From Chrysomallon squamiferum (lineage: Eukaryota; Mollusca; Gastropoda; Neomphalida; Peltospiridae): DNA of 64,000 nt. Positions 27,910 to 57,904 of this stretch are shown piece by piece. The notes under the pieces were generated by a model that was not told the DNA's origin, made no database searches, and saw only the letters and a program-made list of their open reading frames with translations. The stretch lies in contig CM022674.1 of assembly GCA_012295275.1 (NCBI GenBank), forward strand, positions 11,704,864 through 11,768,863. Reading direction: 5' to 3'. Positions within the stretch are counted from its first letter, which is position 1. Each line of letters opens with the position of its first letter. Both the position numbers and the translations under genes were made by a program.

Positions 27910-28334
27910 GACTGTATCTATTAACCTGTCTCTGTATCTGTCTATATATCTGTATCTCTCATATAATATTAATTGACATGTGTTGTTGTATATCATTTTT
28001 CCGGTGACAAAACCAACCTTACTTAAAAAATGTTGTTATATGAAAAATATCTGAAGACAGTTCAGTTACATTTAGGGTTTGAATATTTTTATAACAAATT
28101 TTCAATTATATAATCTTAATTTTAATATAAGTGAACATTTTATTTGTGTAAACATTTTACTAAGTTTCATACAGGTAAACATTTTATTTAGTTGAATTAT
28201 GTAAACATTTGAAACATTTGATGGGTTTGTAAACATTTGGCTTTGCTTGATGTATGTAAACAAAATTTCTTTTTCATTCACTCTTAATAGTCTGGGTTCA
28301 TTCTCACTCTCTTTCTTTTTATCTCATTCTTACA

Positions 28335-28339
<5 letters not shown>

Positions 28340-28391
<52 letters not shown>
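28340..28391. repeat. CT microsatellite
   Basis: About 50 bp of (CT)n. Confidence 0.93.
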
Positions 28392-28394
<3 letters not shown>

Positions 28395-28664
28395 CTGTGT
28401 AATAAGAGGTAAATAGATAATGTTACTTTTCATATCACTTTTCATTACAATGTCTCTAATTTCAAACCAGCAAATGTTGTAATACGAGAGTCTGTTGTTG
28501 TAATCTGTGTTGTTGTTTCCTGTCAACTGAAAACTGCATTAACAGATTTCATCATTCGAACCAGATTTCTTTAGTTTTATTACGTTGTTGTTTTTGTCTG
28601 AATATGAAATGATACCAAAATATTCTGATGAAATAGCTTTATAAAATAAAAATTACTTTTATTA

Positions 28665-29135
28665 TTACAACTACTATTACTACTACCACCACTACTACTG
28701 CTACTTCTTTTGTTATTATTACTATTACTACTTCTGTTACTGATATTACTACAACTGACATATTACAACAGCAACTGCTACCATGACAGTTACCACAACT
28801 ACATATACTACTACTACTACCACTACACTACCACTACTACTACTACTGCTAGTACTACAACCACTACTTTCATTACTACTACTATTACTACTACTTGTAC
28901 TAATTCTATTACTACTACTACTTCTAGTAATCCTACAACTAATATTATTTGTACTTCTACTCCTAGTACTACAACCACTACTATCATTACTTCCACTGTT
29001 ACTACTAATTCTTGTACTACTACTACTACTACTACTACTACTACCAATACTATTACTGTTGCTACTATTACTACTACTGCTGCTGCTGCTGCTACTACTG
29101 TTACTATTAGTACTAATACTGTTACCACCACTATT

Positions 29136-29180
<45 letters not shown>

Positions 29181-29185
29181 ATACT
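28665..29185. repeat. 500-bp ACT trinucleotide tract
   Basis: ACT/ACC/GCT/ATT triplets stay in register for 520 bp, so long Thr-rich, Leu-rich and Val-rich frames appear. No start context, splice sites or conserved motif supports coding. Confidence 0.9.
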
Positions 29186-29414
29186 AGAACCTGTGAGAAA
29201 AACAAGAAATGCTGATGCAGCTAGTTCTGTAACTGGTAGAGTTGTTCTTACTGGTATTGTTAGAACATGCTTGTACAAGATCTGTTTAATGTGTTACTTC
29301 ACTTAATGTTCTTTATTTTTTTAATTTCTTGTCTTTGATTTATTTTTGTTATTTTTTTTTTTTTAAATATATGTTCATTTTATGTTATTTGTTGTTCTTT
29401 TGTTAGATAATTCC

Positions 29415-29590
29415 TTTTTTTTTTTTTTTTTTTCTTGTGGCCTCTTCTTTTCTTATTTTCATTTTTCTTTTTGTTTATTTCTTTTTATTTCTTTTTTATT
29501 TTTTTTTTTTTTTTTATTTATTTTTTTTATTTTTTTATTTATTTTATTTTTTTTTTTTTATTTTTTTTTATTTATTTATTTATTGTAATT
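29415..29590. repeat. T-rich low-complexity tract
   Basis: Long T runs broken by single A, C or G, ending in TTTA units. Confidence 0.9.
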
Positions 29591-30018
29591 GTTGTTTGTT
29601 TCTTTTTTGTTGTTGTTTTTATCTTGTTTTCGTTCTTTCTCTCTCTTTTTTTTTTTTCTTTAACCACTAACAGAAAATCTCGATTAACACTATTATACAT
29701 TTCACAACCCTTAGTTCAGTTCTGACATTGATATATTCTGTGTGTACATTTGAACCTGATATGAAGAGCACCACTGTTGTGCTAATGTTGCATGTGGTGT
29801 AAATGTCAAACTCAGGTAAATGAAAACCTGTCACCATGAGTAAGTGCCCTGCATGCTGATCATTACAGTTATTGATTTTGAGTTCTCAACTGCAGCCCAT
29901 CAAACCCAGCAACAGAAAGCAAAGCAGTTGATCGGTGGTAACCTTCCAGAGAGAGGAGCTGAGTGGTTTTATCAGTAGAGTAATTCACAGTTTCATCAGT
30001 TTAAAATTATGTATCATT

Positions 30019-30061
<43 letters not shown>

Positions 30062-30105
30062 CAAAAATGAGACAGAAACAAACATAAACACATACACAAT
30101 CAAGA

Positions 30106-30136
<31 letters not shown>

Positions 30137-30314
30137 TATATATAGCCAGACAAACAGTGATAGATATCTATATATATTTAAATATATATTGAGAGAGAGA
30201 TAGATAGATAGATATACATACAACTTTATAACATTAATTCAGTAATTATACAACATTTAGATTATAGTTGTGAAATATCAAACTAATTGTAAAGAACTTC
30301 TCATGGGTTATTCT

Positions 30315-30505
30315 GTCCTGTCAGCAGCAAGTAATCTTTTATATGCACCATGTCAGTGACAAAACACTACATACCATGTTCTTTGTAACACCAGCTTTTG
30401 AACACTGGCTGGAATGAGAAATGTATCAATGGCTGCTCCAGCAGGGATTGAACTAGTGACCCACCACACATAAAGTGGATGTGCTAGCACTCAGCTTGGC
30501 CTTGC
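30315..30505 (+). mobile_element. Degenerate mollusc-type SINE
   Basis: It carries, in order, CAGCAAGTAATCTTTTATAT, GCACCATGTCAGTGACA, ACACTACATACCATG, AACACTGGCTGGAATGAGAA and a GGGATTGAACTAGTGACCC stretch. From memory this is the conserved tail of an abundant mollusc SINE family. The family name needs a Repbase or Dfam search. Confidence 0.6.
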
Positions 30506-30605
30506 TTAGATTTGAAATGAGAAAAAGAAGCCTGGAGGGAAATTTCTCATAAACAAAATTTGATTTCAGTTTATTGTGTCTGTCACATGTTTATGAATAA
30601 CATAA

Positions 30606-30760
30606 AATTTGATTGGTTAATTAATTGATAATGAAACAGAGAATTTGATTGGTTAATTGTACTAGTAATGAAACAGAGAATTTGATTGGTTAATTGTACT
30701 GATAATGAAACACAAAATGTGATTGGTTAATTGTACTAGTAATGAAACATAGAATTGGAC
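30606..30760. repeat. 37-bp repeat with an inverted CCAAT box per unit
   Basis: GATTGGTTAATTGTACTAGT with ATGAAACAGAGAATTT recurs four times; GATTGG falls at 30611, 30647, 30684 and 30721. Isolated TTTGATTGGTTAAT copies recur at 30918 and 30961. Confidence 0.85.
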
Positions 30761-31156
30761 TTGCCATGAGAGTCTGGTGGAACAAAAGATTTTATTGTTA
30801 ACAATCTAGAAAGCAGCTGGAAGCTTTATTAATTACTTGTTTTGAAAAACTGTTTTTATGAATCACAAAATGTGTTTGGGTAATTGTCTTGCCTTAAGAA
30901 ATTAATAAAAGACAAAATTTGATTGGTTAATTTCTTGAACACCTATGTTAAAACACAATATTTGATTGGTTAATTGTTTTGATGTGTATGATTTGAAAAA
31001 GAACTAAATCCAACTTGTTAATTGCAACCACAGTAGATTTTGAATGATTTAAATTTAATATTTAACAGTAAAAACAGACACTGCCATAGTAAATTATTTT
31101 TTTTCTTCTTTTTTTCCACTTTGTTTATTTTTATTATTACTATTATTGTTATTATT

Positions 31157-31195
<39 letters not shown>

Positions 31196-31664
31196 GGTAG
31201 TAGTAGTAGTAATAAAATTATTTATTTATATATATATACATTTTTGCCACTGGACTTTTAGGTGGTTTTTTTTTGTTTGTTTGTTTTTTTTTTTTCATCA
31301 AATTTCAGAGCCCCTGATATATAAGGATACAACATGAATGAATAAAAAAAATTCCTTTCACATATTTTTCAGTCTGTGCCCCTTTTATACATGCAAGGAG
31401 TCACATGTCCCCCCCCCCATTAACAATGGCTGTCTCCAGTTAAAGGTGGAATTAAATAAAAGCTTTAAAAGTTGGTATGAACTGATTCATCAAAGACTGT
31501 TTGAAATAAAATGAAAATAAAATGAAATGGAAAGAAATAGAAAAAGAGAGAGTTGAAATGAAAGAATGTTATAAGAACATAAACAAGTTATTTTTTATAA
31601 TCAAATTTGAGATTTTGTTATCTTGACAACTGGTGTTAGATTTTATTATTACCAGTTATTTTAG

Positions 31665-31998
<334 letters not shown>

Positions 31999-32634
31999 CT
32001 GGAAATATAAAAGAAAGGCCAACTAATGATATGAGTTATTAAATTTGTCAAATTCTAAATTCTTCAAATATTAAATCAGTTTTAAATGTAAATTCACTAC
32101 TCTTCTAGAATACTTTTAATAATTCTGTATTTATATTTATACAAATGAAAAAACAAGTTTAAGCAATTTGTTTTCATATTTAAAAACAAAAATTAAAAAA
32201 ACAAATAAGCAAAAATTTGGAACTAGAACAGTAGTATTTTGGTAATAACATTAATTTATAAATAAAATTTTGTTTCCAAAAATTTTATTTATTACGTCTA
32301 CCAAGAAATACCATTTTCATTTTCTCAGTTCTGGTTTGTCAATAGGCTTGAGACTGTATTAAGTTAATGTACAACCTATACATGTATTTTGATAATGTGG
32401 AAAATTAATGTTTATAATGCAGAAATAAACAGCTGTGTCTTTCAGTGTTTTAATATTGATTTAAAATATAGTGTTTAAATAGGTAACTCTATTTAGATAG
32501 TGTATGTTATGTCAGTCTCTGTAAATGTGCTTAGGAATGAATATTCTGTTATCTTGAGTATCTGATTAAACTGTACACATCAACAGTATTCAAGAATGCA
32601 CTGGCAGAGGAGGATAAAATCCTATGTGTGTATC

Positions 32635-32635
32635 T

Positions 32636-32730
<95 letters not shown>
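32635..32730. repeat. GT microsatellite
   Basis: About 95 bp of uninterrupted (GT)n. Confidence 0.95.
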
Positions 32731-32731
<1 letters not shown>

Positions 32732-32849
32732 CTGTTTATTTTTTGTTTTAAAATTGACTTAAAACATAACATTTTAACTTAGCTTATATCTAAAGATGTG
32801 TCTGTGTGTACTTGTGAGTGCTACAAGATATTTCACACTACACACAACT

Positions 32850-32992
32850 CACAGACAGGTAAAGACACAACACAGCTTTTAATAAACTGGTTCAAACTGG
32901 CTAGAATGGAAAATACTCCTGTGGGTGCAGTGAAGAGATTTGATCCTGAAAACAGACACACCAGACCTCAGCAGACTAACCACAAAGTTTGA
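32850..32992 (+). mobile_element. Degenerate SINE copy
   Basis: CTCACAGACAGGTAAAGACA, AACTGGCTAGAATGGAAAAT and a GATTTGATCCTGAAAACAGA stretch follow the same order as the copy at 30315. A 64-codon open frame here is a by-product. Confidence 0.55.
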
Positions 32993-33985
32993 TCAGTTCC
33001 ACTGAATCTAGATTTACTCCTTAAATCAATTTTAAGAGATTTATCTCACACATGTCACCTTTAATGTAATTTACATTTTTTTTAAAATTACATTGCTTCT
33101 AGAACATGTTTTATTGTTTTTCAGCTGGGGGTAGAACCTGCAGACTTTGTTTGTTTGTTATTGGGTTTTTTAGTCGTTTTTCTTCTTGTTGTTGTAGTTG
33201 TTATTTTGTTTTTAACTCATCTTTACCTCACAGATTTAACTTTTATGTGTTTAATTTCATTATTATTATTATTATCATTTTTTTTTTTTTTTTTTTTAAC
33301 AGTGAAATATCTTTTTCTCAGAATTCATATCCACTGTTTTCAGAAACCTGTATCTGACATCTAATTAATTAAGTCTCTGTGCAAAGCAGGATTAGTCTGT
33401 ATCGGTTATTTTCACATGTTGATAAGCTTTGATTAAATGTTTATTTATTTCTTTTTAATAATGATTAGAAATTAAACTTTAATAATAATGAAGTATGTCC
33501 GTAGAGATAAAGGAAACAAGCTAAAAAGTCAAATCTGTGAAGATTTTCCAGAGACACGATTCTAGGAATTACTGAGGTTTTATTAAGAAGGGGGATAACT
33601 GTACATCAAAAGTTTTATAGTTTATACACTCAATGGATAAAGCTCTTTCTTTGTGAATCCTTTCTGTGTTGGTGTTTAAACATAAAGGAGCAATATGCAA
33701 TATTACATTTTATGCACAAGGGAGATAACTGTTAAAGAAATTATTATGAAAATAGGTTTTATATTTAACCAAATTTTATACTGACATTCAAATTATTAAT
33801 TAATATTTATTAATTTGTATTTTATATTTATTTGTATACATACATACAAACATTTACACAATCATACACATATATGTACATACTCACATATACACAGATA
33901 TACATATACATACATGCATACAGACATACATTCATATAGATATGCAGACACACACAGACACACTAACACACAGATAAAAAGTTGA

Positions 33986-34023
<38 letters not shown>

Positions 34024-34039
34024 GGTAATTGTTAACATT

Positions 34040-34686
34040 TCTGTAATGAAACTGATATTTAAAATATGTAATTAAATATGTACCAATATATATATTATTG
34101 AAGTATTGTTTTCACAGAATATAAAGTTATTTGTTAAATAAACTGATATTTTGTGTAATTAAACATATACTATAATATATATAACTGTTATTATTTTCAC
34201 AGAACACTGATATTCAGACATAATTTATATAACTAGTATTATATAGAAATACGTGTAATAAAACTGACATTATTATCTATGTAACTATTATTATTTTCAC
34301 AGAGTGAAATGAGATACTGACTTATCCATTTTCACAGAAAAATGTGAAATGAGATACTGATCTTATCCATATAACTACATTTATTATATATTTAAACAGA
34401 TACTATTATCCATATAACTATTATTATATGAAAAAATGTGTAATAAAAGTGATATTAATATACATACTGTTATCTGTATAACTATTATTATAAAAACATA
34501 CATTAATAAAAGTGGTATTTAAACATACTATTATCTGTATAACTATTATTATAAAAACATACATTAATAAAAGTGGTATTTAAACAGATACTATTATCTG
34601 TATAACTATTATTATAAAAACATACATTAATAAAAGTGGTATTTAAACAGATACTGTTATCTATAAAACTGTTACTGTTTTCACAG
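34040..34686 (+). repeat. About 63-bp tandem repeat running into the exon 2 acceptor
   Basis: Successive units share AAAGTGGTATTTAAACAGAT and TATAACTATTATTATA blocks. More diverged upstream units carry TTATTTTCACAGA, the same string as the real acceptor at 34677-34686. The last unit merges into the acceptor. Confidence 0.75.
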
Positions 34687-51512
<16,826 letters not shown>

Positions 51513-52187
51513 AAAATGAATTGTTTCCCTTCACAAATATGAACTCCATGCAGACATCTTCAGGAGAGAGGTAAAAAAGCAAAAGATGAACTCAAACTGC
51601 AGGCCAGGGAGAGAAATCAAGGGTCAAGAAAACTGTAGAAAATTCAGAAATTATTGCACCATTTGTATTTTCAGCATTAGCTCATTTGAAAACCTGAGTA
51701 GCTGTAACCATGACGACTAGGCTATAAAATGGCTGAATGGAAGAAAACCAAGAAGAAAAGGCACAAATTGTCACAGTTTGTGTTTTCATGGGTTAAAAAG
51801 ATTTAAGTTGAAGAAGGAAAAAAAAAAAAAAAAGCAGAAATACAAAATATATTTATGAAAATTGGGAAGGAAAATGTTTTGAGATGCTGTTTTAATAACC
51901 TCATTAATTTTTTTTGTTGTGTACTTAAGTACAAAACAACATCTTTGTTTCATCTTTCTTTGTATATTTTTATACTTGCCATGTTAAATGTTTGTTTGTT
52001 TTTGTCAACAGACACTATTTGATGGAGTATTTGTGTGAAAAAAAAAAAAAACAACAAATGTTAAAATAATTATACATTTTTCCATTGTTTTTAAAAGTAG
52101 AATTATCATTAAAAACTAGTGAAATACATACAAGTTTCAGTGACAGAATTGTAAAGGACAAAAATTTTAAAAATTATATTAAATAAA
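51513..52187 (+). other. Probable 3' UTR of the M13 peptidase
   Basis: Non-coding sequence after the stop leads to a canonical AATAAA at 52182-52187, the first one I find downstream. Other AATAAA-like sites occur further on, so the transcript may be longer. Confidence 0.35.
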
Positions 52188-52442
52188 AATTAACTGACAG
52201 TCTTAAAAAAAAAAAAATTAATTTAGATTTCAGAATAATTATAATTATTTGATAGTCACATAATAAGAATTCTAAATATCTCTTATAAGATTTTCCACTG
52301 AAGAAAAACAAATAATAATAATGAATCACCCAAATACTAATAACTGATTCTTTGTAAACTTACAGATACTTAGAGAAATATACACTAACTTATTTAATAT
52401 TGAAGCCTTTTAACTCATTCTTTCAGAATGTTTGATCATAAA

Positions 52443-52444
52443 TA

Positions 52445-52530
<86 letters not shown>

Positions 52531-52540
52531 TACTACTACT
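52443..52540. repeat. GAT/AAT microsatellite
   Basis: Fourteen or so GAT units run into AAT and ACT units. Confidence 0.93.
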
Positions 52541-53564
52541 ACTAATAATAATAGCAAATACATAACTATTTTTGGATGTTTCTCATTATGATGAACACAA
52601 TATCCCAGCTGGAAGAAAAAGCATTAAATAAATTTTGTATTTTTTTAAAACTCTAGTGAAAAAAATAAAAATAAAAAATTCCTATTTGAAAATGAGCCTA
52701 ACATAGATTTGAGTGAACATTTTATTAATAATCTGAGAAATAAGGAACTAGTTGATGTTAGTAAAAAAAAAAAATCCAATAAAACTTTTTTTTTCATTAA
52801 AAAACACTACGATAAAGAATATTTTAAATTAATCAAATAAATTATTATTAAGAATGACTAATTAGGTCAAAGGCATTGCTTAATGAAGTGAAATTGTGTA
52901 AAAAAAATTGTCTAAAAACTGGCAACTATGGTACAATGGGACATCTCTTGACAAACAATCATTAATTTTTAATATAAAAATATACACTGCTTCAGGGAAA
53001 TTTCTATTGTAAATAATTTGACTTCATCCTTTGCATTATTAAAGTGTCTATCACAAATACCACTAAACACAGAGACAATTTCTGCTTGTCTACTGTAGTT
53101 TCAAAAAATCATGTTTTAGCAAAACCACATGTAGTAAGATTACATACATAAAAAATATTGCACTGTTTTTAATCCTGAATTCGAATTTTATTTGTAATAT
53201 AAATGATTAAAATGACAAATGGCTTTTGCACTGTTGTTGTTTTGCATTGTTGTGATTTTTCTTAAGCACCACAGCCATGCTTGCATATTACAAAGTTATG
53301 TCTGATAGTTATGTAATTTCACCAGAACTTATGAATAGATGTAGCCAATGATATATAGGAAATTATTTCTGGTAAAAACTCATTTTAAAACTCTAAACTT
53401 AACACCAGAGTCAGTCAATCTTCAAACATTTACCACAGAAATGTGTGTTACAGCTGAATATTTAAGTTAGTATTAAGATTTTAAAGTTCACTTAGTTTTT
53501 AATTTTATGATTACATGGGAAGAATCCTGATGGGTTATTCCTACTACTTAACAGTAAAGGATAA

Positions 53565-53675
53565 ACTATATGAACCTTCCAATATACAGGATAGCACTTT
53601 ACAATTTTGTTTAACAAGTCATGAAGACCTGTTGGATTGGGAAAAAGGCTGAAAGAGAATTATCCTGAATTCACT
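53565..53675 (+). mobile_element. Degenerate SINE copy downstream of the peptidase
   Basis: ATATACAGGATAGCACTTTA, TTTAACAAGTCATGAAGACC and TGTTGGATTGGGAAAAAGG follow the family order. Intergenic. Confidence 0.5.
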
Positions 53676-54254
53676 CACCATTAGGCTGACAATGATGATT
53701 TCGACTTTTGCAGTGATTTTGTGTTATCAGCATGCTAGTGTGTTATGTATGCTTACTATGTAATTTAATAACTGTAATAATTTTTTTTTTTTTCTAATTC
53801 CCTAACTCCTACTGGGTTGTTTTAGTAGAATGAAACCTAGCATCAAGGCAGCATATGCAAAATAAAAACAAAACTGTTAAATCCAAAATAATAAAATTTG
53901 TTTTAAGGAACAATTATTATTATAAATTATTTACACTGAGGCAGCATAACACTGATTTTATTTTTATTTAGTAATTATTATAATTATTTATTTATTCATT
54001 TATTTACTTGATAAAATGTATCACTGTATCTTAGTTACAACAAGAGGCTATTACATCCATGGCAGATCTACAGACAAGGTTCTAAATAAAATACAACATA
54101 AAATAAACAATTAAGATGTTCATAATCTCACTAATTCAGAAGAACAAGTAATGAAACAAAATAAATTTCAGGAATGTTAATGATTAAAATTACCTATGTC
54201 ACAACAGTTATTTTGATTACATTTACTTAGATATAACAGTATAATATCTAATGT

Positions 54255-54339
54255 AACCTAAAACTTTAAAATATTTATGTATTTATTATAATATAATAAA
54301 TACATTATAATAAATACATAAATATTTTAGTTTTAGGTT
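54255..54339. repeat. Near-perfect inverted repeat (36-bp stem)
   Basis: The left arm 54255-54292 (starting AACCTAAAACTTTAAAATAT) pairs with the right arm 54304-54339 (ending TTTTAGTTTTAGGTT) around an 11-base loop; the only break is a two-base bulge. It could be a MITE end or foldback element. It sits in intergenic DNA with no open frame. Confidence 0.85.
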
Positions 54340-55035
54340 CATTTAATTACTCTAATAACAATTAACTGTGGTTTACAAAAATCTAATTCTAGATTATTGT
54401 ATGTAAATATTTTGATTTTACTTACATTTAAAATGTTTATATATAATTTATTTACTAACAAACTGACCATTGTGTACTAAATTATTATTGTGTTATTGAT
54501 GTTGTAGCATTTTTATTACTATTAAATTGTTTAATTGTTGCTGTTAGTTATTAAATGCATGACTATTAATTTATTATTACAATTATTGTCATTTTTTATT
54601 ATTATTTTTATTCTCATTATTAATTTTTATTATTTAACATTTACATTTATTGTTACTGTTAAATATTATTTCTATTAAATGTTATTAAAAATGACATTCT
54701 TGTTTGTTTTGCACCTTCTTTTTGTTTATTTTTTTAATTTCTGAAAATTACATTATTTATTATTTAACATGTATTGACAGAAGTCAATTTAAAACAAATT
54801 ACAGCTTGTAAAATTTTATTTTATTTTATTTTTTAAAATCTGTTCTACTTTATAATGCATATAACCTATGCGATGTAAAGTAGCTATCATCTATGTCACA
54901 TTATGTCCAACATTTTCATTTGTAAATAAATAATACTTAGAAATTAGCTGTCTGTTCTTTCTTGTTTGCATTTCATGATTCTACAGCTAAAATAAAGTGT
55001 TTAATTAACAAAATCAAAACAATAATTTTTATTTA

Positions 55036-55081
<46 letters not shown>

Positions 55082-55169
55082 AAGACCTTCCAGCTCTAAC
55101 CACTCTGAATATATTTTTAAATTTTGCTTTGATGCCAATATCTTGCTGGTTATACATAATTATTAAATA

Positions 55170-55200
<31 letters not shown>

Positions 55201-55841
55201 GAAAATTTTATCTTTGGGCACAAACTTGTAATAGATCTATAAAATTAATACATTTAGGTTGGAGTATTCACTGTATATATTTCACGGTGTGTGTGTGTGT
55301 TTGTGTGCGTGTGTAAAAACTCGGAGGATAGTTACTGGTACGTACTATTTATTATGAGTTATTATTAGTGTAAAATGTGAAAATCATTAAAATGTTTAAC
55401 GTTAAGCATCGCGATATCTGTTGCATTACGGCATGACAACTACACTGTAAACAGCACTTAAATAAAAATAGCCTATAAATTGTATTTTAATGTTAAATTG
55501 GGAAGAAAAAATTAATTGTAATAAAAATTTCATCGAAAATGCTGTAAATTTTAATTTTATTTTTAATTTGTAATATCCATTTGATTAATAATTATTAGTA
55601 AAAAATAATAGATACATAAAACAAAATTGTGTCATTAAATAATAAAAATAATAATGAAAAGAAAGAAAGAAAGAAAGAAAAGTAAAATAACAAAAAAGAG
55701 TAAACCATTACTTCAACTGCTTTAAAAACTCGGTCGCCAGCAGCAAAAATTGGGTTATACTACTTTCTACTCCACGTTTTTTTTCTCTTTTTGTTTTCAT
55801 TTTGACAAGTAGTGTACCTAAATACTTGTGTAAACGTTATG

Positions 55842-55888
<47 letters not shown>

Positions 55889-56783
55889 AATCGCATTATT
55901 TGCGAACTAAACTTTTTTCTAGTGACTTCATTCATGTTAAGTTACTCTCTGGACTGAATTAATTACATTTAAAACCAAATGGAAGACGTAATTTGAAATA
56001 AAAAGTAGCAATGGAAATTCAAGATATGTTTAATAAAATAATAATTGTTGCTGTTATTATTGTTATTACTCTTTTTGTTTGTTTATTTATTTATTTATTT
56101 ATTATAATAATGATGTAAGTAATACTGTCACAAAATATTACTCTATTTTATATCGCAGCTTAAATTATATATTTTATATACCTCGATTGAGACTATGCAT
56201 AGACTGCAACCGGCTATACATATGAATCGAAGATACCCAACGTACAGAGACTGCGATTTCTGTAACAGACGTTCGTGTGCTTTTAAAATATAACATATTT
56301 AATAATTTATTTTAAAAATACCAGTTTTCAAAGTACAGAAATAAATATAAAGTAAATGACGATGAAATAATTACTTCTCTCTATTTTTGAAAATACACAT
56401 ATACATATATCTAAAGATATTTTTCTTTCATTCTTTCTTTTATTTATTTATTTATTTTTATTATTATTATTATTTTTTTAATTATTATCTTTGTGAATAA
56501 GCATATATACATCGTTAACAACTGATTTATGTCAGTTCAATGAAAGGTTTTTACAGTCGTCTGCACTTTGAACAGCAACTGAAAAGGTCACAATACTTTC
56601 TAATCAACATGCATTAAATTAGGAGCACTATTGCACCGATGACATTCGGTATTATTTTTATATATACATTTGAATATAATACGAATAAAAATAATATAAT
56701 CACCTGCGGGTTCAGGCACCACCAGGGATAATTATATATTCATTATTATTATAATTTTCATGATGTTGATGTTTATTATCAAC

Positions 56784-56831
<48 letters not shown>

Positions 56832-57275
56832 GCAAACAAAAAGAGCTTGATAGCAAATTGTGATACGACATTCAATGTTTAATGTATTTTGTTGATTTTT
56901 CATTTTTAATAAATAAACATTAATATAATTAAACATATTCAATTCACATGGTGAATGTCATTGATGCACGTTCGTTTTGTAACATTTTATTGATCATTAC
57001 TGTAGCCGCAGTATTAAAAAGTTATCATTAATAATCTCTCTCCGCATTGTCGGATAGTTAATTTTTAATCCCCCCCACTTTCTCTGGAGCTATTATTCTC
57101 TTCTTCCTCTAAAACAGTAATGTCTGAAATATATTGTTTGCATATCTGCATAACGTAATTTCAGGTTTCATAATAAGATAATAGCTTAAATAAATAAATA
57201 AATACTGAAACCAATACAAGTCAGATCAAATGTATTAACAAAGTGCATGTTAGAATTAAAACAATACAATATGGA

Positions 57276-57276
<1 letters not shown>

Positions 57277-57350
<74 letters not shown>
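57277..57350. repeat. AT microsatellite
   Basis: About 36 AT units, then a short CA run; it lies roughly 390 bp upstream of the candidate zinc-finger gene promoter. Confidence 0.95.
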
Positions 57351-57359
<9 letters not shown>

Positions 57360-57739
57360 CATATATTTCCTGTTTAATTAAGTGATAAAGTATTTCATAG
57401 TAGAAGTTCTGTCAGTTTGTTTACTGCAATGTTATCAACTATAGGTAACAGATTAAATTCGGTAATTATTTCATCATGCTTTTGCAGAAACACTATATCG
57501 GTCGTTTAACTAATAGTATTCCTCCTTTTTAAGGCGCGCGTGGCTTCCTACTTTATGTTAAGAGTGCTGTTCTCTCGATCATCATCAAAAAAGGTATACA
57601 AAACAGTTTTATTGATCGATGTAAGGCATATATTGTATCATAAAGTAGTATTAATCTTAAATATATTGTATGCACGAGATTGTGTACTTATTTTGTTGGA
57701 AAATTGGTCATATTGGTGCATCTAGGAAGGTGGAATTTG

Positions 57740-57904
57740 CTGGGCTATCCCACAATGCAATCAAAAACCAAACACGGTTTATGTTACGCAAAGAAACAAT
57801 GATACAATGAAATTTTGCTTAGCACCAGTCAATCAAACCTTCTTCCATTTTTGTATTTTCGGCTGTCGCACTTGTCTGGTTACTGCGGATTCTATACGTT
57901 TTAG
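57740..57904 (+). promoter_or_regulatory. Candidate promoter and first non-coding exon of the zinc-finger gene
   Basis: This is a relatively unique, repeat-poor segment. CCCACAATGCA at 57749-57759 matches the core of the ZNF143/Staf binding site (CCCRNMATSCM), common in TATA-less promoters. A donor TTTAG|GTTAGA at 57905 could pair with the acceptor at 59501-59502, giving a 1.6-kb intron. A second possible donor, AAAAAG|GTATAC, lies at about 57591. The assignment is inference. Confidence 0.35.

Larger units (their letters stand above)
52188..57739. other. Intergenic region between the two genes
   Basis: AT-rich DNA with AT and GT microsatellites (55035-55075, 55843-55883), ATT runs (55170-55200, 56786-56832), the hairpin at 54255 and a SINE remnant. 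No open frame with coding features on either strand. Confidence 0.6.

Noticed and set aside
28710-29306. 198-residue Thr-rich and 151-residue Val-rich frames
   Set aside because: Direct translation of an ACT/ACC trinucleotide tract, open on several frames and both strands.
32798-32992. 64-codon frame as a small gene
   Set aside because: It overlaps the SINE remnant at 32850-32992 and shows no conserved protein.
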